From positions 18,398 through 82,397 of the forward strand of contig CAJTSJ010000010.1 of NCBI GenBank assembly GCA_910578785.1: a DNA stretch of 64,000 nucleotides, read 5' to 3'. The DNA comes from an uncultured Muribaculum sp. GTDB lineage: Bacteria; Bacteroidota; Bacteroidia; Bacteroidales; Muribaculaceae. The notes under the pieces are model-generated. The model saw only the letters and a list, made by a program, of their open reading frames with translations. It was not told where the DNA came from and made no database searches. Shown piece by piece: positions 35,476 through 44,179 of the stretch; within the stretch, counting starts at the first letter, position 1; every line of letters begins with the position of its first letter. The translations under genes were made by a program, and so were the position numbers.

Positions 35476-36806
35476 ATATTGACTCCGTACTTTTCCATTC
35501 GCCGGTAAAGCGACTGGCGCGATATGCCGAGCAGAAGCGCGGCCTGGGTCATATTGCCGCGGCTCTTCTCAAGAGCGTTGATTATCGACTGTCGTTCCGT
35601 CTCTTCAAGCGTGAGCCCTGTCTTAGGCACAGCGTTCGAATCCGTCGGTTGCGTCTGAGCCTCGAAATGCCGTGCCTCAAACAGTCCGTCGCTACCAACC
35701 AGAAGCGTTCGCTCCACCAGATTCTTAAGTTTCCTGATGTTTCCGGGATAAGGCAGACGCGACAGATAGGCCATTGCGTCGGAAGTGATTACCGGCTGTT
35801 CGAGATTGTTGTCCCTGGCCACAGCCGAAGCGAAGTGGCGCACCAGCAACGGTATGTCGCCGCGCCTTTCCCGAAGAGGCGGAAGTTCCACTGTAATAAG
35901 ATTTATTCTATAAAACAGGTCCTCGCGGAATGTCTTGTCGGCCACCATCTTCGACAGGTCGGCATTGGTGGCGCACACCACCCTGACATCAACCTTCACC
36001 GGATGGCTGTCGCCGAGCGGTTCAAACGTGTGTTCCTGAAGCACACGGAGCATCTTCACCTGACACCCCATGTCGAGGTCGCCTATTTCGTCGAGGAATA
36101 TCGTGCCCGTATGCGCCAGCTCGAAACGCCCCACCCGGTCAGACGTGGCGCCAGTGAACGCGCCCTTCTTGTGGCCGAACATTTCGCTCTCAAACAGGGT
36201 CTGCGATATGCCGCCGAGATTGACCTTGACAAAGGGCTTGCCCCGCCTGCGGCTGTTGGCATGCAGAGCTTCGGCTATAAGCTCCTTTCCTGTGCCGTTT
36301 TCTCCGGTTATCAGCACCGACGCATCCGTATTGGCGACACGCTTTATCGTGTCGAGCACCCTGTTAAGCTCCGGACTGTTGCCTATGATTCTGGTGCGGT
36401 CAAAGACTGCGCTGTCGTCGTCCGTCGCCGGCTTCTTCGCCGACAGGTCTATGGCCGTGGCTATGCGCTGAAGCAGCAGGTGGTTGTCCCACGGCTTCGT
36501 AATGAAGTCGAAGGCACCGGCGCGTATGCCCTCCACCGCGAGCGGTATGCTGCCCCATGCGGTCATGAGTATCACGGGCACATCCGGCCTGAACAGCTTG
36601 ACCTGACGAAGCAATATCAATCCCTCGTCGCCCGATGTGGACAAAGAGAAGTTCATGTCCATCAGAATCAGCGAGGGCTCTGTCCGGCGCACTATCTCCA
36701 TGGCCTCCGCCTGGTTGTGGGCGGCTTCCACCTCATAATCCATGCGCTTCAACAAAAGTTTCAGGGACAGACAAACCGACTTGTCATCGTCAATAACCAA
36801 TATCAT
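35472..36806 (-). CDS. Sigma-54-dependent response regulator (NtrC type)
   Basis: 444 residues. Receiver domain 1-120 with phospho-acceptor Asp50 (LILMDMNFS). AAA+ domain with Walker A GENGTGKE (168-175), the sigma-54-contacting GAFTGA (215-220), and Walker B GTIFLDEIGD (234-243). C-terminal Fis-type helix-turn-helix about 408-444 (NMTQAALLLGISRQSLYRRM). All residues needed for sigma-54 activation are present. A TATCTTTG box lies only 5 bp before the ATG. The predicted target is the sigma-54 promoter at 48102-48117 in front of the upstream transporter operon. Confidence 0.95.
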   Translation of the reverse strand: MILVIDDDKSVCLSLKLLLKRMDYEVEAAHNQAEAMEIVRRTEPSLILMDMNFSLSTSGDEGLILLRQVKLFRPDVPVILMTAWGSIPLAVEGIRAGAFDFITKPWDNHLLLQRIATAIDLSAKKPATDDDSAVFDRTRIIGNSPELNRVLDTIKRVANTDASVLITGENGTGKELIAEALHANSRRRGKPFVKVNLGGISQTLFESEMFGHKKGAFTGATSDRVGRFELAHTGTIFLDEIGDLDMGCQVKMLRVLQEHTFEPLGDSHPVKVDVRVVCATNADLSKMVADKTFREDLFYRINLITVELPPLRERRGDIPLLVRHFASAVARDNNLEQPVITSDAMAYLSRLPYPGNIRKLKNLVERTLLVGSDGLFEARHFEAQTQPTDSNAVPKTGLTLEETERQSIINALEKSRGNMTQAALLLGISRQSLYRRMEKYGVNI

Positions 36807-36811
36807 AGCTA

Positions 36812-36819
36812 CAAAGATA
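36812..36819 (-). promoter_or_regulatory. -7 box five bases before the EBP start codon
   Basis: TATCTTTG on the minus strand ends 5 nt before the ATG at 36804-36806. Transcription from it would yield a leader of zero to a few bases. It suggests the regulator has its own housekeeping promoter separate from the sigma-54 operon. Confidence 0.5.
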
Positions 36820-36844
36820 ATAAATTTGAGACTTACTTGGTGAA

Positions 36845-36880
36845 TTTAGAGGCTGTTTAATTATTTTTACAGCCTCTAAA
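36845..36880 (-). terminator. Hairpin after the transporter operon
   Basis: TTTAGAGGCTGT at 36845-36856 and ACAGCCTCTAAA at 36869-36880 form a perfect 12-bp stem with a 12-nt loop. It follows the last permease gene (stop at 36893) on the minus strand. The T tract is weak, so termination may be partial. Confidence 0.6.
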
Positions 36881-36892
36881 CCACAAAGTGCA

Positions 36893-38137
36893 TTATTCAT
36901 CGTGCAGCGCCTCGGCGGGCGATATCAGCATGGCCTTGCGGGCCGACGGCCACACAGCCAGCATGATGACCATCGTGAGCACGGCCACCGCGGCCGCGAA
37001 GCATCCGACGAAACGCGCCGCCGACATATCGGTCAGCGTGTTCACGGTAATCTCCAGACGCGCCATATAGGCGGCTATGAGCAGTGCGGGGAACGCCGCT
37101 ATAAACAATATCAGCACACCCTCCAGAATAAACTCCGTCATGACGCGGCGACGCGAACTTCCCATGGCCATCCTAAGACCTATCTCTGAGCGTCGACGGC
37201 GCGTGCGTATAGAAAATGTCCCAAGCACGATCAGGAATACCGTGAACAGGAAGAATCCTATCATACAGTAGGTGGCGTTCAGGTAGTTGACAGTACCGTT
37301 CTCCACATTGTATGTGTCACGGCACTCCTCGAGCGACCTGACGGCATACAGATAGTACACCCCCTGCTCTATCCGGTGGCGCATCTCCCTGCTGAACCTC
37401 TCCGCGAATCCGGCCCTCGCTTCAGGACGCACTCTGACAATTAACGTCGTCATCTGAATGTCTTTGTCGCTTACGGGAAGATATATCATCGGGTCGTAGC
37501 GTTCATAGTCGTCACGTTTCTGGCGCGGCACCACAGCTGCCACTCTGTAGTTGGTGACCTTATCCTTATAATATGGATTGAAAAACGTTCTGCCCACCAC
37601 ATTCGTCATGTCTCTGAACAGAGAGTCGGCCAGATCCTCTGTCAGCACGGCAGGCATCGGGTATTCGCCGGGATTCCAGGCATCGAGGTCGATGGAGCCG
37701 TATATGGGCCGCACGTCGTACACATCGAAATATCCGGGGCTGACGTAGCTGATGAAAGTTGACACGACGCGCGAAGAGTCGTCGTGCGTGCAGTAGCCTT
37801 CGAACATGCGGTTTCTGCTGAACGGCCGCGACCCTCTGCTCCACGTCACGGATTCTATTCCGGGATAATTCTCAAGCAGAGTCTTTATTGACAGCTTCTG
37901 TCTATCGACATCTTCCCATGAAGCGTCTCGACGTGCATCTTCGCGGAAACGCAGGTCAATGTTGTAGACACCGACATAGTCGTAGCCCATCGGACTGCGG
38001 GCCGCCGCCTCGTAATTATATACTATGTCGAACGCATACCACATCAACAATGTGATTATGCACAGCAGTATACATATCCACAGATTAGTCCTGCGGCAAT
38101 TCCACAGCTGCTTAAATATATGTCTTGTCATGCTCAT
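36893..38137 (-). CDS. FtsX/MacB-like ABC permease, type B (third pair)
   Basis: 414 residues. One N-terminal membrane helix (NLWICILLCIITLLMWYAFD), a periplasmic domain of ~230 residues and three C-terminal helices with the FtsX motif RSEIGLRMAMGSSRRRVMTEF. The C-terminus SPAEALHDE is shared in form with the other type B permeases in the operon. It probably pairs with the type A permease encoded just upstream, with which it overlaps by 4 bp. No own ATPase domain; it must use the single ATPase encoded in the middle of the operon. Confidence 0.88.
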   Translation of the reverse strand: MSMTRHIFKQLWNCRRTNLWICILLCIITLLMWYAFDIVYNYEAAARSPMGYDYVGVYNIDLRFREDARRDASWEDVDRQKLSIKTLLENYPGIESVTWSRGSRPFSRNRMFEGYCTHDDSSRVVSTFISYVSPGYFDVYDVRPIYGSIDLDAWNPGEYPMPAVLTEDLADSLFRDMTNVVGRTFFNPYYKDKVTNYRVAAVVPRQKRDDYERYDPMIYLPVSDKDIQMTTLIVRVRPEARAGFAERFSREMRHRIEQGVYYLYAVRSLEECRDTYNVENGTVNYLNATYCMIGFFLFTVFLIVLGTFSIRTRRRRSEIGLRMAMGSSRRRVMTEFILEGVLILFIAAFPALLIAAYMARLEITVNTLTDMSAARFVGCFAAAVAVLTMVIMLAVWPSARKAMLISPAEALHDE

Positions 38138-39381
38138 TGGTCACCTCCTTTCAATGTCAGGGCTATGTTGTTCCGGGCAGCCATCCATGCCGGAATCAAT
38201 GTGGCGAGCGAAGTGAACGCCAGACAGGCCAGCACCACATAGACAATCAGCATCGGGTCAAGCAGCACGCCCGCCGTCACAGGCATGTCGCCCCTTATGT
38301 CGCCGAACATCCATCCTTGCCCTATCCAGACAGCCAGACAGGCCAGCAGATATCCGGCCACTGCGCCTATGAACGTACTGACAAGAGCCTCCATGAACAG
38401 CCGGCCGATTATGACGGCATCCGTCGCTCCGTAAGCCTTGCGTATTGCTATCTCCGAAGCTCTCGAACGCATCTGCGTGTTGATGAGTCCGGCCATGCCC
38501 AGTGCGGGTACTACCAGAAGCACCATCAACAACAGGACATACACCAACAACGGATTAATCATCGTGCCACGGAAAAAACTGTAGCTCGTATGGTTGTAAA
38601 ATTCATTAAAATGATACACATAGTCGCGCCCTTCGTTGTTAAAGGCCACTTCACGCCGGTGTATTTCCGTAACCACATCGTCCATCGACGCACCGGGAGC
38701 GAGCATCAGCAGAGGGATGCGGCGTCCGCCGAGTCCGTAAAGCCAGTCTTCGTCTGCGGCATAGTCAAACGGCACTATTACATCGCCGTAGGCCGATTGG
38801 TAGAGCGGACTGACATCTTCGAATATGCCTGTCACTTTAAGCGGGTTGAAATTAATCAGAATTTCCTTGCCGACAAGGTCCTCCGGGCGGCCCTTCGAGA
38901 GTCTCTCGGCGACCGAGCGGCTGACCATAGTCTCCCTGGCCTTCCCCTTGTTATCCTCGACCGAGAAGGGCTTACCGGCGAGAATTCTGTAGTCGAAAAA
39001 GTCAAACCAGCCTTCGCCTGCCTCGCGCACATACAGCATCATACGCTCGTCGTCTTCGGTCATACTGCACGGCAAATAGGCAAGCATGGCCCACCATGTC
39101 GCCTTCTCGACGCCCGGAAGACCGCCGAGCAGCCGTTCGTAGGATAGTTTGCCTGTTCCTTGCTGGTAATTGTAGTTGTCGACATGGTGTATCTCTCCCG
39201 GCATCACATACATCATACGTTCCCGGTCAGGCTCCGGACCGGAGCCGGTCACGCGCAGATGGTAGTTCATCACCACCACCATGACAAAGGCCAGAGTCAC
39301 CGCAGTGCCGGTTATCACTATCATCGACTGCATGGGACTGCGTCGTATCAGGCCCCATGCCTGTTTAAGAATCTTTAGCAT
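38134..39381 (-). CDS. FtsX/MacB-like ABC permease, type A (third pair)
   Basis: 415 residues from the ATG at 39381, consistent with the operon's other type A permeases that begin in the same way (MLKILKQAWGLIRRSPMQS). Membrane helix near the N-terminus (IVITGTAVTLAFVMVVVMNY), periplasmic domain, then FtsX helices with RASEIAIRKAYGATDAVIIG. A MacB-type mechanotransmitting permease half. It begins 2 bp after the TolC-like gene's stop. Confidence 0.88.
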   Translation of the reverse strand: MLKILKQAWGLIRRSPMQSMIVITGTAVTLAFVMVVVMNYHLRVTGSGPEPDRERMMYVMPGEIHHVDNYNYQQGTGKLSYERLLGGLPGVEKATWWAMLAYLPCSMTEDDERMMLYVREAGEGWFDFFDYRILAGKPFSVEDNKGKARETMVSRSVAERLSKGRPEDLVGKEILINFNPLKVTGIFEDVSPLYQSAYGDVIVPFDYAADEDWLYGLGGRRIPLLMLAPGASMDDVVTEIHRREVAFNNEGRDYVYHFNEFYNHTSYSFFRGTMINPLLVYVLLLMVLLVVPALGMAGLINTQMRSRASEIAIRKAYGATDAVIIGRLFMEALVSTFIGAVAGYLLACLAVWIGQGWMFGDIRGDMPVTAGVLLDPMLIVYVVLACLAFTSLATLIPAWMAARNNIALTLKGGDQ

Positions 39382-39383
39382 AA

Positions 39384-40871
39384 TCACTTCCTTACTATTC
39401 GCTCTATGTCGGCATCTATCGAACGCAGTCCGGCGAAGTCCCATAAAGTGAGGCTACGGAGCTGATAATAGTAGTACCAATACAGATAAAGCTCGTTGAT
39501 AAACGATTTTCTTGACTCGTCTTTGCTGACCTGCGAGTCGTTGAGGTCAAGCGTCGATATCTTTCCGATCATGAACGTCTCCACGTTAGTGTTGTAGCGT
39601 CGCTGGGCTATGGTGTCGGCCAGGGAGGCTATGTTGACCTGTTGCTGCTGGTTGTTGAACCGCTCGACCAGAATGAATATGTTCTGATTGAAATTCATGG
39701 TCTCCTGCCTGATACGGCTTTCGACCACCTCGCGGTCGCTTTCGGCCACCTTGACGTTGCCGCGCCGGCGTCCCCAGTCGAGAATCGGAATTTTGAATCC
39801 TATCTGCACCACCTGATTGTCCTTCAGGCGGTCATAGGCCTCTCCGAACTTGTCGGAGGTGCCGGTGTAGCCTATCTGCGCGAACAGGTTGATCTGGCGC
39901 AGATTGCCCTTGGCGCGGGCCACGGCATAGTCCGCTTCAAGCTGACGGCGACGTATGTTCTTGGCAAAAGCGTTGTTGGCAAGCGCCTTGTCGAGCACAT
40001 CGTCATAGCGCACAAGCACGTCCGGAACTTCGCCCGGCACCACCGGCTCGAGGGTCACGTCTTCAGCGATTCCGATAAACGACCGAAGCTGAAACATGTT
40101 GCTCTTCAGCGTGCTCTCGCAGTCGGTCATCTCCGACCGTGCGTTCAGTTTGTTGAGTTCGAGCTGAAGCAGGTCGTTCTCGCTTATCTGGCCCATCTTA
40201 CGCTTGGCCACGGCCACTTCGTAGAGTTTTTCGGCATTCTCCAGATTCTGGCGCGCTATGCCGAGCGTCTCCTTGGCCATCAGAAGGTTGAAGAAGTGCG
40301 ATATGGTGGTCATGGCCACCTGCTCGGTGGCGCTTATGAAGTTGGCTTTGGCCTCTTCGTAGCGCACCGGCTCGATGCGGCGGTCCCACTTGACATTGTT
40401 CACACCGAATATGGGCTGGTTGAGCGTCAAGGCTATAGGCACGGTCATAAACCGCTTGTACTTGTCGCCGTCGAGCATGTTCAGATAGTCGAGCGACGTG
40501 TTGAGCGACAGCGTACCGCCTGTAAGCCAGATGTTCTGGTCAATAGACAGCTCGCCCGACATCTCCAGCACATTGTTGCGGACGAAAGTATACGAACCGT
40601 CGTCGAGCTGATAGGCGCTGTAGCTCTTGCGGTAGTTGGGCACGGTGGCGTTGAAGTTGACCTCCGGCAGAAGTTCGGCACGGTATGTGCGGTACTGCCA
40701 ATAGGCCGACTTCAGCTGATTGAGGGCCACGGCCGCGTCAACGCTCTGCGCTCGCGCCAGGTTGATGGCCTCGTCGAGCGTAATCGGACGCACAACTGTC
40801 GCGCCATCCTGCGCCTCACAGCGCAGGACAGCGGACAGAATCATCAGCATTATAAAGATATTTCGTTTCAT
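39384..40871 (-). CDS. TolC-family outer-membrane efflux protein
   Basis: 495 residues from the ATG at 40871; the alternative start at 40880 is three codons longer. Signal peptide MKRNIFIMLMILSAVLRCEA. Long alpha-helical repeats (EQVAMTTISHFFNLLMAKET, RQNLENAEKLYEVAVAKRKM, NDLLQLELNKLNARSEM) form the TolC barrel-tunnel architecture. In an operon with a MacA-like adaptor and MacB-like permeases it completes a tripartite channel across the outer membrane. Gene order places it between permease pairs rather than at the end. Confidence 0.93.
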   Translation of the reverse strand: MKRNIFIMLMILSAVLRCEAQDGATVVRPITLDEAINLARAQSVDAAVALNQLKSAYWQYRTYRAELLPEVNFNATVPNYRKSYSAYQLDDGSYTFVRNNVLEMSGELSIDQNIWLTGGTLSLNTSLDYLNMLDGDKYKRFMTVPIALTLNQPIFGVNNVKWDRRIEPVRYEEAKANFISATEQVAMTTISHFFNLLMAKETLGIARQNLENAEKLYEVAVAKRKMGQISENDLLQLELNKLNARSEMTDCESTLKSNMFQLRSFIGIAEDVTLEPVVPGEVPDVLVRYDDVLDKALANNAFAKNIRRRQLEADYAVARAKGNLRQINLFAQIGYTGTSDKFGEAYDRLKDNQVVQIGFKIPILDWGRRRGNVKVAESDREVVESRIRQETMNFNQNIFILVERFNNQQQQVNIASLADTIAQRRYNTNVETFMIGKISTLDLNDSQVSKDESRKSFINELYLYWYYYYQLRSLTLWDFAGLRSIDADIERIVRK

Positions 40872-40886
40872 AAAGTCCATTGATTA

Positions 40887-42122
40887 TTATTCATCGTGAA
40901 GGGCAGTCGCCGGTTCCGTCTTCATGGCTCGGCTTGCAGGAATCGATATGCCGGCCACAATCATCAGCAGAATCAGCCCATAGACAACCGCCACACACAT
41001 AAGCAGGCGGTCCCAGGCAAAATACGCACCTCCGTACCACGTATTGAATTCAAATTTAGCCAACAAGTAGTCGAGGCCGACAGCGGGCAACGTCACAACG
41101 GACAGAATCAGCACTCCCTCGCCAATCAGGCGTCCGAATACCGAACGGCTCGTGGCTCCGGTCACTTTGCGTATGGCTATCTCCTTGACTCTCTGCTGAG
41201 TGCGGAACCAGAATGTTCCCAGCAGGCCGAGAAACACGTTGAGCATCAGGAATCCCATACCGGTCAAATAGTTGCGTATCTGATTGGTAGACATGCGCTG
41301 GAAATTGGCACGGACATCGGCCATCGACTGGACATCGCTGATATAGAAGTTGCCCACCCGCAGCTCGCCGTCGGCGTCCTTCATCAGGTTTTCGGCAAAG
41401 TTGTGGTCCATATTTTCCTTCACGCGCACCGTCAATTCGTTGCCGTACCCCAAATCGGGCATCTTGGCCAGCACGGTCTGGTCCATTCCCCAGTCGTCCC
41501 AGTCGTTGTAGCGCACGCGCAGGAGCGACGCGCCTATGCGGCGGGGGGTGACGGTATCGTAGTCGACGTACACCTCACGGCCTATCAGGTCGGTCACATT
41601 CTGTCCGTAATGCTTGAACACATTGTCCGACGGAATCAGGTCGCCGCGCTCGAGAATCTCCGCAAGCTGTTCGGGGGTCTCTCCGTTCATTCCCTGATAA
41701 CGGAACACTCTGACAAAATCCGGCGTAACGTAGCGGCGTATTACATATCCTTGTGTGTGCATCGTGTCAAGATGCAGGGTTATTCCCGAATTACTGCCCG
41801 TATATGGACGAGAATTGTTGGAAAATGCGGCGGCCTCTATCTCTTTACGTCGGCTCAGACGGTCGAGGAATTCCTGCTTGTCGGCCTTATACTGATTCCA
41901 GTCGGCCCCGCAGTAGTCAGGACTTTTGTCGGTCAGTTCGCCCGTTTGCAGCAGATAGCAGTGCTCGATATCGAATCCCCGGGTCTTCATGTAGTAAGAA
42001 ATTTTGGTATACATATAGTCTGTGATATACCACATCACCACGCTTACAATCAGCAACTCGACGGCAAGCCAAAGATTTGACTTCCATTCGTTGCGTATCT
42101 GTGTAATTAGTTTCTTGTTCAT
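40887..42122 (-). CDS. FtsX/MacB-like ABC permease, type B (second pair)
   Basis: 411 residues from the ATG at 42122. N-terminal helix in WLAVELLIVSVVMWYITDYM, a periplasmic domain, and the C-terminal FtsX helices (EIAIRKVTGATSRSVFGRLI). The C-terminus PATALHDE matches the other type B members. Partner of the next upstream gene. Confidence 0.88.
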   Translation of the reverse strand: MNKKLITQIRNEWKSNLWLAVELLIVSVVMWYITDYMYTKISYYMKTRGFDIEHCYLLQTGELTDKSPDYCGADWNQYKADKQEFLDRLSRRKEIEAAAFSNNSRPYTGSNSGITLHLDTMHTQGYVIRRYVTPDFVRVFRYQGMNGETPEQLAEILERGDLIPSDNVFKHYGQNVTDLIGREVYVDYDTVTPRRIGASLLRVRYNDWDDWGMDQTVLAKMPDLGYGNELTVRVKENMDHNFAENLMKDADGELRVGNFYISDVQSMADVRANFQRMSTNQIRNYLTGMGFLMLNVFLGLLGTFWFRTQQRVKEIAIRKVTGATSRSVFGRLIGEGVLILSVVTLPAVGLDYLLAKFEFNTWYGGAYFAWDRLLMCVAVVYGLILLMIVAGISIPASRAMKTEPATALHDE

Positions 42123-42135
42123 GACTGTGCGGTTG

Positions 42136-43431
42136 TTAGTGCTGACGGCCCGATATGGCATTGACCACGGAAGTGCGCGAAGCCCTCCAGGCGGGAATGC
42201 CCGTGCTCAGCAGGTTAAGGATGAAGCAGAACAGCATGGCCCACAGGAATGTCGACCAGCGCAAGAGCATCGTGATGTCGGCCTTGGGCGGATTGAGCGT
42301 CGGGCTGAACGGCTGCGAGAATAGCATGGAATCGCAAAGGAAGGCGAACACCACACTGAGCAACAGGCCTATGACACCGGCTATAAGGGTTACGAACAGA
42401 TTCTCTGCAATAATCTGGCGTATGACGGCTCCACGGGTACTTCCGAAGGCTCGGCGCACGCCGATCTCCGACACACGCTGGCGCAGACGGCTCTCCGTCA
42501 TGCTGCTCAGATTGACCGCAGGCACTATAAGCAGGATTATGTACACTATCAGGTCGTAGCGCCGCTTGGCCTCGATGTCAGGCTCATTGTTGGCACTTGG
42601 GCCTATGGCATCTTTCGCCTGATCGTATGGTCGGTTACGTGACATAATCTGCCAGTGAGTCGGGGCGAGAGCCTTGTTATACTCCGTGAGGCGACGGTCG
42701 TACTCGGCGCGAATATCGTCGAAGTCGGCCCTGTCGTGCGCGAGGATGGTGCATGACAAGGGGCCTGTGATTCCTGTGGCCCATTCTACTCTGTCAAGTC
42801 CGGCAGAGGTAAACGGAATCCATATCTGCCCGTAAGCCTTTGAGGCGAGGGTCGACACATCCTCGACCACTCCGGCCACTGTATATGGAGCGTAGTTGAG
42901 CAGAATCTCACGTCCTGTCGCCTCCGTGGTGCCGAACAGCCTGCGGGACACGCTCTTGTTGATGACAATCACGGGAAGGCCGGACTCAAACGCGGCTTCG
43001 TCGTAAGGCTGTCCGTCAATAAACCTGAAGTCGAACACCCGCCAGAAGTCGGCATCAGTGGCGGTCATGTCAACCTTGACAGGAGTGCCTCCGACAACAT
43101 TTACATTTCCTGACTGCAAGAAACCCGTGTAGGCGGTGACGGCCTCGGCCGACTCCAGACTTTTGAACAACTCTCTCACGGACTTGTAGCAATAAGGAGA
43201 GTTTGTCTCGCCTTGATGTCCGAGACTGTCGTTGTAGACAGCCGAGACATATCTGGCATGGAGAAAGCGGTCGCGGTTGCTCTCCGGAGCGAACGGCGCC
43301 ACTGGAACCTGGTTCATCATCACCACCACCATTATCAGGAAGATGGCGAGCGAGGTTCCTATCACCGAGATGACGGAAAGCACCGGTTGCTGACGCATGG
43401 CGCCCCATGCCTGTTTTATAATGTTATACAT
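42136..43431 (-). CDS. FtsX/MacB-like ABC permease, type A (second pair)
   Basis: 431 residues from the ATG at 43431; a start at 43452, directly after the ATPase stop, is seven codons longer and also possible. N-terminus MYNIIKQAWGAMRQQPVLS is nearly the same as in the other type A members, followed by helix VIGTSLAIFLIMVVVMMNQV. FtsX motif VSEIGVRRAFGSTRGAVIRQ near the C-terminus. No C-terminal ALHDE motif. Confidence 0.88.
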   Translation of the reverse strand: MYNIIKQAWGAMRQQPVLSVISVIGTSLAIFLIMVVVMMNQVPVAPFAPESNRDRFLHARYVSAVYNDSLGHQGETNSPYCYKSVRELFKSLESAEAVTAYTGFLQSGNVNVVGGTPVKVDMTATDADFWRVFDFRFIDGQPYDEAAFESGLPVIVINKSVSRRLFGTTEATGREILLNYAPYTVAGVVEDVSTLASKAYGQIWIPFTSAGLDRVEWATGITGPLSCTILAHDRADFDDIRAEYDRRLTEYNKALAPTHWQIMSRNRPYDQAKDAIGPSANNEPDIEAKRRYDLIVYIILLIVPAVNLSSMTESRLRQRVSEIGVRRAFGSTRGAVIRQIIAENLFVTLIAGVIGLLLSVVFAFLCDSMLFSQPFSPTLNPPKADITMLLRWSTFLWAMLFCFILNLLSTGIPAWRASRTSVVNAISGRQH

Positions 43432-43452
43432 CTCAATCAACGGGTTTGACAT

Positions 43453-44127
43453 TTACATAACCTGGCGGCCGTCGAAGAAGCGTATGATGCGGTCGGTCTG
43501 CTTGGCCTGGTCCTCGTTGTGTGTCACCATGACTATGGTGCGGTTGTCCTCCTTGTTGAGCTTATGGAGCAGGTCCATCACCTCGGCACCCATCTTCGAG
43601 TCGAGGTTACCGGTAGGTTCGTCGGCAAGAATTATCTCGGGATTGCCGATGATGGCGCGGGCTATGGCCACGCGCTGGCACTGTCCTCCGGAGAGCTGTG
43701 TGGGCATGTGGCGCATGCGGTGGCTCAGACCCACGCGGTCAAGCACTTCTTTGGCAAGACGCGTACGCTCCGAAGCGCGCATGCTGCGGTACAACAAGGG
43801 AAGCTCGACATTGTCGATCACGTTGAGTGAATTAATCAGGTGGAAGCTCTGGAACACGAAGCCGAGCTCCTTGTTGCGGAAGGCCGAGAGTTTTTTGTCG
43901 TTCATACGGCCTATAAGAGTGCCGTCTATCTCGATGGCGCCTGAAGTCGGCTTGTCGAGCAGACCGATAATGTTCAGGAGCGTCGACTTGCCGCAGCCTG
44001 AAGGGCCCATAATGCTTACGAACTCGCCTTTATTGACGGTGATGTTGACATTTTCAAGAGCAAGTGTCTCAATCTCGTTTGTGCGGTAGATTTTATTGAT
44101 TCCCGTTAGTTTGATCATCTGTTCCAT
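43453..44127 (-). CDS. ABC transporter ATPase (MacB/LolD-type)
   Basis: 224 residues, a single ATP-binding domain. Walker A GPSGCGKST (residues 41-49), signature LSGGQCQRVAIARA, Walker B IILADEPTGNLD and His loop VMVTHNEDQAK. The presence of MTNLD/TGNLD places it in the LolD/FtsE/MacB group that pairs with FtsX-type permeases. It is the only ATPase in this operon, so it probably serves all three permease pairs. Start may be 44127 or 44118. Confidence 0.95.
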   Translation of the reverse strand: MEQMIKLTGINKIYRTNEIETLALENVNITVNKGEFVSIMGPSGCGKSTLLNIIGLLDKPTSGAIEIDGTLIGRMNDKKLSAFRNKELGFVFQSFHLINSLNVIDNVELPLLYRSMRASERTRLAKEVLDRVGLSHRMRHMPTQLSGGQCQRVAIARAIIGNPEIILADEPTGNLDSKMGAEVMDLLHKLNKEDNRTIVMVTHNEDQAKQTDRIIRFFDGRQVM

Positions 44128-44179
44128 TGTGATATGTTTTTTTAAATTTATTATTCTGTTTAAAAGCTATTTATAAAAA

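Noticed and set aside
35370..36860. 496-codon plus-strand open frame opposite the sigma-54 activator
   Set aside because: The minus strand encodes all NtrC motifs; the plus frame is an antisense artefact.
40896..42080. 394-codon plus-strand open frame opposite a permease
   Set aside because: The minus strand carries FtsX motifs and a conserved C-terminus; the other frame is low-information.
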